From Smittium culicis (Eukaryota; Kickxellomycota; Harpellomycetes; Harpellales; Legeriomycetaceae): a stretch of 14,179 nucleotides of DNA. The stretch covers positions 1 through 14,179 of the forward strand of contig LSSN01000225.1 of the NCBI GenBank assembly GCA_001970855.1, given 5' to 3'. The notes beneath the pieces were generated by a model. The model was not told the DNA's origin. It searched no databases and saw nothing but the letters and a program-made list of their open reading frames with translations. Both the position numbers and the translations under genes were made by a program. Positions 1 through 6,167 of this stretch are shown here, in pieces; the stretch's first letter is position 1; every line of letters begins with the position of its first letter.

Positions 1-645
1 ACTCCAAAGCCCTCTAACCAAAAACGTTCATCCCCAAACTCTTCTCTCCCTAAAAATGCCCCTTCTGCTAATATCTCCATCAAAGGCGAAGCTGGCCCCG
101 CTGCCATCTTTGTAGCCAACCTCGACCCTGACGCCTCTACTGACGACGTCAAAGTAATATACCCACTTCTCCCACCATTTCCTTATACCTATCATTTCCT
201 TATACTTACCTTTTCCTTATACTTACCATTTCCTTTTACCTACCATTTCCTTTTACCTACCATTTCCTTTTACCTACCATTTCCTTAGACATGCTTCAAA
301 AAGTTTGGTGAAATTAACTCTTGCACTCTTTTATTCGACTCCGCTGGAAACCCAACTGGTAACGCCGAAATCGTCTACCGCTCTAAACCTAGCGCTATCA
401 ACGCCATCGCTACTCTCAACAATGTCATCGCTGATGGCCGTACATTAATAGTACAGCCTAAAGGTCAATTCACTGTTCCCTCAACTCCCTCCGCTCGTAC
501 ACCCTCTGCTCATTCCGCTCCCCGCTCATCTAATAGACGCTCCCCTCCTCGCTCTCACTACTCCAACTCCAACTCCAACTCTCGCTCTTACTCTCACTCA
601 CGCCCGCGCGCCCACAATCAAAATTCTATGGATGTTGACCGCTAG
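1..645 (+). CDS. ALY/REF/Yra1-type RNA-binding mRNA export adaptor, 3' part (exons 1-153 and 289-645)
   Basis: The 5' end lies outside the window. Frame 1 is open from base 1, pauses at an intron (154-288) and ends at TAG 643-645. The spliced product has one RRM: the RNP2-like strand IFVANLD is followed by STDDVK, the exon junction, then CFKKFGEI, a TGNAEIVY strand (RNP1 position) and a final ADGRTLIVQ strand. The pattern F-G-x-I, DSAGNPTGNAE and NNVIADGR is characteristic of the ALY/REF family, which binds spliced mRNA in the nucleus and passes it to the Mex67/NXF1 export receptor. After the RRM comes a Ser/Arg/Asn-rich tail with a (TCCAAC)n microrepeat, ending MDVDR; I do not see a clear conserved C-terminal helicase-binding box. 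Splicing is inferred from the RRM becoming continuous (VK then TCFKKFG) with GT and AG ends. An ordinary RRM protein is the alternative. The symbol is left blank because the N-terminus is missing. Confidence 0.82.
154..288 (+). other. Spliceosomal intron of the ALY/Yra1-type gene
   Basis: The donor is GTAATAT at 154 and the acceptor is TTAG ending at 288. Both flanking exons are in phase 0, and removing 135 bases restores the RRM. There is no CTRAY branch site, but relaxed YTNAY sequences (CTTAC, TTTAC) recur in the repeats. Because the length is divisible by 3, retention keeps the frame, yet the last in-frame codon of the intron (286-288) is TAG, so an unspliced mRNA would stop inside the RRM. 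In budding yeast the YRA1 intron is known to mediate autoregulation; whether this one does is unknown. Confidence 0.8.
174..288 (+). repeat. 17-bp intronic minisatellite, about 6.8 copies
   Basis: Units start at 174, 191, 208, 225, 242, 259 and 276, spaced exactly 17 bp. The consensus is ACCATTTCCTTTTACCT. Early copies have variants (CCTTATAC, ATCATTT, ACCTTTT); the last three are nearly identical, as expected for recent expansion at the 3' end. The final, truncated unit supplies the splice acceptor. Each unit is a polypyrimidine tract plus a YTNAY-like sequence. Confidence 0.93.
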
Positions 646-969
646 CTACTCATCTTCAAAGCTTTCTACCCTCTCTCCCCCCATCACCCAATCATCTCTC
701 CGTGCTCTCTTCTACAAACACAAACACTCAACTCCTTATTGGCTGACTCCCCTTTATGTGCCCCCATCGCTTTTTTATACTCTATTTACCAAAACCAATA
801 GTATTTCTTTATCCTATATTGCCACTATTTTTGTTTGTATTTAAACCCTAATTAATCCAAACTCTTCCTTCCTAATCTATATCTCTAAATATTAACAATT
901 AACAATTTCAATATCAAAGTCAATCTCGATTCCCAGCCCCTATTAATACTTTCTTTTTAAACTTTAAAC
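646..969 (+). promoter_or_regulatory. Intergenic region and likely promoter of the CBS-domain gene
   Basis: This 324-bp spacer lies between two tandem plus-strand genes. It contains an inverted CCAAT box (ATTGG, 738-742), a direct CCAAT (795-799), a T-rich stretch with TTATAC near 775, and an AT-rich leader with repeated AACAATT before the ATG at 970. It must hold both the 3' end of the first gene and the promoter of the second. The exact start site cannot be read from sequence. The short open frame inside it (632-844) has no domain and is taken as chance. Confidence 0.45.
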
Positions 970-2211
970 ATGTCTCAATTTATTGGCCTCGAATCTTGCA
1001 AGTCTTGGCACAAAATTCAAGCCTCCAACCTAGTCAATAAGCAAATCGTCATCCAAATCGACGCCACCTCTACCACAGAAGAAGCCTGCCTCAAGCTCAT
1101 ACAACACAATATTTCTTCCATCCCCCTCTATGATCAAAAAAGTCACTCTTACCTCGGTTTATTCGACTTAAACGATCTCCTCAAACATATAACACTATGT
1201 CTCGAAAATAACCATTTTCTCCCCCCGAGCTCGCACAACTCAAACTCCCTCTTATCTCAATCTCTCACCCATAACGATCCCCTCTCCGACTCTTCATCTT
1301 CCTCTACTCAACCTCCAAATAACGATTCAAGCTTCTTAAATAAATCCGTCCTCAAACTCACCGATATCTCCACCGTCGATCCCTTTTACGCTATTCTTCC
1401 TGAAACAACTCTTGCACAAATCCTTGATATATTCTCCTCCAAAATTCACAGAGTAGCCGTCATGGGCGACTCCTCCAAAATTACAGGAATCTTATCCCAA
1501 TCTACCCTCATAAAATACCTCGTTAACTCCCTCTCTGACTTCAAAATTAAACTTGACGCCTCCATCGATAACAATTTCCCAATACACTCAGACCCTGAAC
1601 TATCTAAGCTTTTAAACACCTCTCTCCTCGATCTCAATTTGGCTTACAAAACCACTTGGGCTGCTTACCCCGATACCCCAATAACCTCCGCATTAAACAC
1701 TCTCGAAAAAAATTCCTTTTCCTCAATCCCTATCCTTGATCCTTCTGGCTCTATAATCACCTCCCTATCCCTATCAGATATCAAATACCTCGTCCTCCCC
1801 AAATTCCGTCACTTGATCAACCGCTCCTGCCTCGAGCTCGTACAAAGCGTCCGCTACCAACAAGGAATCCAAACCGGAAAGGATTCTGCGCCTGTCATAT
1901 CCGCGCACCCTGAAGACCCCCTCAAAGTCGTCATCTCTAAACTAGCCGCCACCTCTACACACAGAATCTGGATCTTATTCTCAAACAACTCCAAACTCCC
2001 CCCTAAAAACCTCCCCTCTGACTTCTCCTCCCTGAACGCCCCCATCGTCAACATCTTAAACGCTAATAACTCCCATAAACGTCTCTCCCGCTCATCCATC
2101 GTCGATGGATCTCTGTGCGGCGTTGTCAGCTTAACCGACATCATCGCTACAATCTCTAAACTAACAAACTCCCCAAAAAAATATTCCATTGACTACTCTA
2201 GCATGGACTAG
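970..2211 (+). CDS. Four-CBS-domain protein, AMPK-gamma/Sds23-like
   Basis: This intronless gene encodes 413 residues and uses the first ATG after a stop-rich leader. Four CBS repeats are visible: about residues 15-75 (ending YLGLFDLNDLLKHI), 128-190 (KIHRVAVMGD, then ITGILSQSTLIKYLV), 224-275 (SSIPILD, then SLSLSDIKYLV) and 305-400 (HRIWILF, then CGVVSLTDIIATI). A Ser/Asn-rich linker of about 40 residues separates CBS1 and CBS2, and CBS4 has a similar-sized insert. Paired CBS domains form Bateman modules that bind adenine nucleotides. Known fungal relatives are Snf4 (gamma subunit of the SNF1 kinase) and Sds23 (regulator of PP2A-type phosphatase and glucose response). The N-terminus (SWHKI, EEACLKL, HNISSIPLYD, GLFD) leans to Sds23, while CBS2 and CBS4 resemble AMPK gamma. 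The acidic ribose-contact position is Asp in repeats 1, 3 and 4 but not in repeat 2. It has no signal peptide or membrane segment, so it is probably cytosolic or nuclear. The family call is firm; the ortholog choice is not. Confidence 0.85.
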   Translation: MSQFIGLESCKSWHKIQASNLVNKQIVIQIDATSTTEEACLKLIQHNISSIPLYDQKSHSYLGLFDLNDLLKHITLCLENNHFLPPSSHNSNSLLSQSLTHNDPLSDSSSSSTQPPNNDSSFLNKSVLKLTDISTVDPFYAILPETTLAQILDIFSSKIHRVAVMGDSSKITGILSQSTLIKYLVNSLSDFKIKLDASIDNNFPIHSDPELSKLLNTSLLDLNLAYKTTWAAYPDTPITSALNTLEKNSFSSIPILDPSGSIITSLSLSDIKYLVLPKFRHLINRSCLELVQSVRYQQGIQTGKDSAPVISAHPEDPLKVVISKLAATSTHRIWILFSNNSKLPPKNLPSDFSSLNAPIVNILNANNSHKRLSRSSIVDGSLCGVVSLTDIIATISKLTNSPKKYSIDYSSMD

Positions 2212-2907
2212 TTCTCCTCCTAATTCCCTGTTTTATCTGATTTACTATATCTTATTCTTAAATTCAATAGCTTCTTATTTATTGATTCAGTACTAAATAG
2301 ATATCTTCCATTTCTTTATTTGCAAATACAACCACGTTATTTTAGGAATAATTGATCATGACAGCTCGATATTGCCACAAAGCTCAAATAATAAAAAAAA
2401 AATTTGTTTCTTTTAATTTTTTTTTTACTAATTTAACACTAAAATATATGTTTAATTTATATCCAAAACAACCACGCAGAGATTAGTGTTATTTATAATT
2501 AGGTTAAAATATAATAATTTAATTTTGATATTTATATTTATATACCGTACACTTTGATCAATAGCTAATTTTATAATAAATAGCTAACTTGAGTACAATA
2601 TTTATCGTGTACAGCCATAAATTAATAAATCAATCTTTTTCTGGTAACTACTATCACATTAATTGATCCGATATTCAGCCATAAATAATTTTATAAAATT
2701 AAACCATCCCCCCCCCCACCCGCTATTTTATTTTTTTTAGCTACTCGTAGCTTATCAAAATAAATTTTAATTAATTAAATGCGCAGATTATTATCTAATA
2801 GGTATAAAAAAAAAATCCATAACTATAGCTCAGTTTCAAACATTATCAACAAAAAAAAAAAACTGAGATATATAAGGATTAAAAATTAATGGAATAGAGT
2901 TCATTGA

Positions 2908-3033
2908 GCACTAAATAGAGAATTGGAAGTACAATCGCATTCTCTCCTTGCCTTGATTTCTTTTAGCCCCGACTTGAATATCGAGTTTTATCCTCCCCAC
3001 CGCATCGTCAAGATTATCACAACTATAAATTCT
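2908..3033 (+). pseudogene. Possible relic exon with host-like codons (unrecognised)
   Basis: Within AT-rich DNA this stretch is markedly richer in C and pyrimidines. Read in frame 1 from just after TGA 2905-2907, it uses the codon style of the two host genes (CTC, GCC, CCC, GAC, ATC, CGC, GTC). The peptide includes SLLALISFSPDLNIEF and YPPHRIVKII and then runs into AT-rich sequence. There is no ATG. I do not recognise the family. The minus strand also has a short open frame over the same bases (NLDDAVGRIKLDIQ), so the direction is uncertain. It could be a decayed gene fragment, an unannotated terminal exon or chance. Confidence 0.25.
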
Positions 3034-3311
3034 TTAAACTGGCTAAATATTTTTTTTTTATATTTGAAGCTTATTAGCATATTAATACATTTAAATATAG
3101 CGACAATGCTAATATAGAGTGTACTCAACAATGAATTTAATATTTATACATTAAAACTTTATCTATCACTTTATTAGGAAAAAAAAAGGAAAAAGTTTAC
3201 ACTATGATCCGCTTTGTCTATTAGCAGTAACGATATGACTTTTTGAAAACTTGCAAAGATTATGTTATATATGATCATGATTAATGCAACTATTAACATA
3301 TAATTCCCCCC

Positions 3312-3321
3312 ATCACGTGAT
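3312..3321. promoter_or_regulatory. Perfect 10-bp palindrome with E-box core
   Basis: ATCACGTGAT is perfectly self-complementary with a CACGTG core, the site class of bHLH factors such as Cbf1 and Pho4. It lies 122 bp beyond the tRNA-Tyr end, inside spacer. No adjacent gene clearly needs it, so occupancy is speculative. Confidence 0.3.
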
Positions 3322-3431
3322 ACGACAAGGAAAATTTGATCAAAAGGACCGTTATAATGCAAATTTAAGAACAAGACAACATAAGCTACCAAATAATGTA
3401 TAAATACTGTGAAAAACCTAATTTAAATTCT

Positions 3432-3439
3432 AAAAAAAA
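3432..3439 (-). terminator. RNA polymerase III terminator of the tRNA pair
   Basis: A8 on the plus strand is T8 on the tRNA strand and begins 4 bases after the tRNA-Tyr discriminator base. T runs of five or more are standard Pol III stops. No comparable run lies between the two tRNA genes. Confidence 0.85.
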
Positions 3440-3442
3440 CAT

Positions 3443-3523
3443 TCCGAACACCCGGATTTGAACCAGGGACCTAGAGATAACTATAAACTACAGTCTCCCG
3501 CTCTACCGCTGAGCTATATTCGG
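3443..3523 (-). tRNA. tRNA-Tyr(GTA) with a 9-nt intron
   Basis: On the minus strand the acceptor arms CCGAATA and TGTTCGG pair over 7 bp (one G-U) with discriminator A. The D stem is GCTC/GAGC, the anticodon stem GGAGA/TCTCT (one G-U), and the T arm CCTGG/CCGGG around TTCAAAT. The anticodon GTA lies at complement 3489-3491. The intron is complement 3479-3487 (TTTATAGTT), at the canonical place one base after the anticodon. The C1-G72 pair is the eukaryotic tRNA-Tyr identity element. Mature length is 72 nt before CCA. It lies 6 bp downstream of tRNA-Leu and shares its direction. Confidence 0.95.
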
Positions 3524-3529
3524 AAATTA

Positions 3530-3612
3530 TAGTGGCTGTGGGGTTTGAACCCACGATCGACTCTGTCGAATGGAACTTAAGTCCACCGCCTTAACCACTC
3601 GGCCAAACCACT
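3530..3612 (-). tRNA. tRNA-Leu(TAA)
   Basis: On the minus strand the acceptor arms AGTGGTT and AGCCACT pair over 7 bp with discriminator A. The D arm is GCC/GGC around GAGTGGTTAA, the anticodon stem GTGGA/TCCAT, and the loop CTTAAGT gives anticodon TAA. The long variable arm (TCGAC, AGA, GTCGA) marks a class II tRNA, and the T arm is GTGGG/CCCAC. It is 83 nt with no intron. It reads UUA codons, and UUG by wobble. It is the upstream member of the pair. Confidence 0.95.
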
Positions 3613-3771
3613 TGTTAATCGTCGTGAAATTTTATATTATTGAAATAACTTTTAACCCTGCATGGTTTTTAGGTTGATCTCATTAATATTAATCATATTA
3701 CTATAGTTATTATTTTTTAACTAAACTATTTTAATACATACAATTATTACGTGTATCAATTATTAACATAT

Positions 3772-3870
3772 TACACGTCAAATGGAATGGGAATTTAATT
3801 AATTTAATTAATTATTCCCAATGACGTATAACCGCACTAATTACTATCAAGTAATATATAGTGACGTGTA
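3772..3870. repeat. Nested inverted repeats with three TGACGT motifs
   Basis: TACACGTCA (3772-3780) and TGACGTGTA (3862-3870) are exact reverse complements over 9 bp. Inside them TGGGAAT (3788-3794) pairs with ATTCCCA (3814-3820), enclosing a TTAATTAA-rich centre. A third TGACGTATA lies at 3822-3830, and ACGTGTA at 3749-3755 also pairs with TACACGT (3772-3778). TGACGT is the core of ATF/CREB-type bZIP sites. It may be a regulatory cluster or the remains of a small foldback element. Confidence 0.45.
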
Positions 3871-3896
3871 GTATATAAATGCTACAAAATATGATA

Positions 3897-3900
3897 CATA
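3897..3900. repeat. Target-site duplication, left copy (CATA)
   Basis: CATA lies immediately before the 5' LTR and matches CATA immediately after the 3' LTR. Because the LTR ends in A and an A precedes the left copy, a 5-bp ACATA reading is also possible. Confidence 0.7.
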
Positions 3901-4261
3901 TGTTATGATTTAAAATTACTAATATGGAATTTAGCCGTGTAAATAAATACGCTGTTTCATTTTATAATTGAATAAATAAATAGTTATTTATTTACACGGA
4001 TACATTAAAGTATCAAACATAATTCTATGAAATTATCAGAACAAATTCATTACAATTCAAAAACATATATTTAAATAGTCAAAAGAATTTTTCGCGATGG
4101 GTTTTTTAGATTTTGAACTAGCTATTTTACAATCCATTTTATTCCTATATTTATCCTCATACTTTATACACTTATAATAAATTAAACAAAACATTAAATT
4201 TAAATACCTTATTTGTCTAATCAAATTAATAAATAAATTTAGATAAGTTAAGGTCACAACA
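3901..4261 (+). repeat. 5' LTR
   Basis: The 361-bp repeat starts TGTTATG and ends CACAACA. It differs from the 3' LTR at nine positions (3903, 3950, 3966, 3997, 4064, 4088, 4095, 4256, 4257), with no gaps, so about 97.5% identity. It contains an internal 14-bp inverted repeat (3935-3948 with 3986-3999) and a TATA-like stretch near 4172 (TTATAC, TTATAATAAA) that may be part of the promoter or polyadenylation region. Confidence 0.96.
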
Positions 4262-4273
4262 TGGTAGCACCAC
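4262..4273 (+). other. Primer-binding site, initiator-Met-tRNA-like
   Basis: TGGTAGCACCAC begins directly after the LTR. TGG complements the CCA tail, and TGGTAGC-CC-C matches the pattern expected from the 3' end of fungal initiator Met tRNA (ending GCUACCA). The host tRNA is not in this window, so the primer identity is inference. Confidence 0.75.
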
Positions 4274-4414
4274 GACTAGATCATAATTAAATATATATAC
4301 AAATACAAATACAAATAACATACTACTACTTCTAGGCGTCCCTTTGCTTTACTATCATTTTTAATATCTTTACCATATTATATATGCTCTTAAAATCAAA
4401 CACAAATATTTAAA

Positions 4415-5775
4415 ATGGATTCTACAGAAGATATTTCATCCATAATCTCAAGTGCCGTTGCAGCACCACTATCCCAACAGTCTGGCATAATCGGAAAATT
4501 TTTAAATCATCCTGAGTATAATGAAATAGGGAGCCCACAGTCATTAAAGTCATGTTTCGACAGATGTATTAACCTTTTCGACGCTTTTGAAATAAAAGAC
4601 CAAGCAAGGCGAGTAGCTAATCTAAGACTTCAATTCAGAGGAACAGCCGAAACTTCTGTAGGCTCTTACTCGCTTATGAACCCCACTGTAATGATTGATA
4701 CAACTAAACTATTTTAAAAAAAATTATTTACACTCTTTATTGACCCAAGCTACCCGCAAGTTCTGAGAATAAAATTAAAAAATCTTAAACAAATCGGATC
4801 TTTAGCTGAATATTTATCTGCGGAAGCAAGTTTAATTAGTGACTACAAGGAAATTCATGATGCTGAAAAAATATATCTTTTTAAATACGGTCTCAAAACA
4901 AAATTTGTGGATATTCTAAATTTAAAAAATCTACTACTATTTTAGAAGCAGTCAGTCTAATTGGCAAACATGGGACAGCAATTGACATGATACTAGCACA
5001 AAAAGAGGCTGATGATTTAGTTCCCATGGATCTAGGTAATGTACATACTAGTACAATAATCGCAGCCCAAAAAATCTGTAATAAACCCCCAATTTTTATT
5101 CTTCTAAACGACAGTTTTGCTTCGGATACATTCTTATATAGTATAAACGGTGTTGAAGTACCAATCCATGTAGCAGGAAGAATTGGAAGAACTTATTTGA
5201 ATAATAATATTGCTTGCTGGAATTTTGTAGTTCCATGACATAGAAGATTTAAATGAAACAAACTCTCTTTAAACCAAAACAGCTACAATGTATATAATAC
5301 AAATACATATGAAAATAGAAGGCAATATAGAAATTTCAATTACTACAATAACAGAAGTTACAGAAACTTGGGAGGTGATAATAGAAATAACTAAAGAAAG
5401 AATGACAATTTTGGGAATAATTATAGCTATGACAACATGAATCCTGAAATTTTTAAAAATTCGGGAAACGGGTCACGTCAAAAAAAAATAAAGGCAAGCT
5501 TTATTGACGAGAAAAAATTACCGCCAGATAAATCAACCGAAACTATAAGTACAAAAATCCACAAACAAGATTCTGACTTGGATTCTAATTCTGACTTAGG
5601 TTTCAAAGAAAATATAAATTTTTACACACCTCCCTCCTCTCCTATAAATTCTTCAATTCTCACCGAAAAAAGAAATTTCAATCAAATGAAAGAAAGAGAT
5701 ATATTAAAAATTAACAAGCCCAGGATAAAAAAACGAACCAAAATATTTACCATAAATTCAATAGAAACCAATGCT
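4415..5775 (+). pseudogene. gag (capsid/nucleocapsid) of the Ty3/gypsy element, disrupted
   Basis: The ATG at 4415 opens frame 2. The capsid-like part includes LFDAFEIKDQARRVANLRL, an in-frame TAA at 4715-4717, then LKQIGSLAEYLSAEASLISD and FKYGLKTKFVDIL, typical of retrotransposon gag. Near 4920-4930 the frame moves to frame 1 at an A-run, giving LIGKHGTAIDMI and DDLVPMDLGNV, the usual acidic tail of this capsid type. Frame 1 continues with stops at TGA 5236, TGA 5254 and TAA 5392. Between about 5270 and 5430 it encodes an Asn/Arg/Tyr-rich segment (NRRQYRNFNYYNNRSYRN) that could be the nucleic-acid-binding tail. No CCHC zinc knuckle is visible in the frames I read. Frame 1 then runs directly into the protease, so gag and protease were probably one polyprotein. 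The boundary at 5775 is approximate. Confidence 0.8.
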
Positions 5776-6167
5776 TGAATAAAAATAGGAAATTTAAACT
5801 TGACTGATCCTAACTCTCCATACCATAGCATCCAAATTGGTGAAATAAATGTAAAGGTCTTATTTGACTTGGGGGATGCAAAGTGATTGATTTCTGTCAA
5901 ATGTGTATCAAAGCTGAAAATAATCCCTGAAAAAGTCAAAAATGGAATTAAAGCTATTACAGTCGACGGAAAAGGTTTTAAAGTATCCAATAAAGTCCAA
6001 ATTCACCTCCACATTAACAAAAAAATTAATACCTACAACCGCCTACATTTTCCCCTCGGATGAACATCGACCTCATTTTAGGATTCGATTGGTGAGAAAA
6101 ATTCAAAATTCAACCTTTCTATGACTCAAACACGTCGATTATTTTTTTTGAAAATGAAACCATCCCA
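5776..6167 (+). pseudogene. Aspartic protease of the element, disrupted
   Basis: In frame 1 a strand reading IQIGEINVKVLFD leads into the active-site position. The catalytic D-S/T-G is D-L-G (5866-5874), followed by a TGA at 5884-5886 where the family usually has a small residue before FIS (here LIS). A TGA at 5776 precedes the domain. The frame then moves to frame 2 near an A7 run at about 6020 and to frame 3 near 6055, where MNIDLILGFDW matches the conserved end of Ty3/gypsy proteases; a TGA at 6093 follows at once. The altered active-site triad alone should abolish cleavage activity. Limits are approximate. Confidence 0.75.

Larger units (their letters stand above)
2212..3442. other. AT-rich intergenic spacer without a supported gene
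   Basis: Bases 2212-3442 hold the 3' flank of the CBS gene and then AT-rich DNA with long A and T runs. Visible pieces are a 9-bp inverted repeat (TAACACTAA at 2434-2442 with TTAGTGTTA at 2483-2491), a C10 run at 2708-2717, a duplicated CAGCCATAAAT (near 2613 and 2676) and the host-codon-like stretch annotated separately. An 72-codon hydrophobic frame on the minus strand (3174-3392) has no recognisable domain and is probably chance in AT-rich DNA. Confidence 0.6.
3613..3900. other. tRNA-upstream spacer between tRNA-Leu and the 5' LTR
   Basis: This is 288 bp of AT-rich flank with no gene. Its first tens of bases would hold the Pol III start site of tRNA-Leu. The distal half carries the nested inverted repeats described next, and the last four bases (CATA) are the left copy of the retrotransposon target-site duplication. 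Confidence 0.6.

Noticed and set aside
632..844. 70-codon open frame overlapping the end of the Yra1-type gene
   Set aside because: It begins inside the stop region of the real gene, has low-complexity composition and no domain, and lies in the promoter interval.
1446..2189. Minus-strand open frames inside the CBS-domain gene (1446-1637 and 1854-2189)
   Set aside because: They are antisense shadows of a clearly coding plus-strand gene.
3312..3321. The CACGTG palindrome as a point-centromere CDEI element
   Set aside because: It matches the short CDEI consensus, but no CDEIII-like sequence follows the AT-rich DNA, and such 8-base matches are common.
3174..3392. 72-codon hydrophobic frame on the minus strand downstream of the tRNAs
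   Set aside because: AT-rich DNA readily gives Phe/Ile/Leu-rich frames. No homology, codon bias or regulatory context supports it.
4057..4257. Minus-strand open frame in the 5' LTR
   Set aside because: It is entirely inside the LTR, is Lys/Ile/Tyr-rich and has no known counterpart in LTR retrotransposons.
4712..4724. T/A-run at the first gag stop as a programmed frameshift site
   Set aside because: The stop lies in the middle of the capsid domain and the downstream capsid continues in the same frame, so a frameshift would not help; it is a simple in-frame stop.
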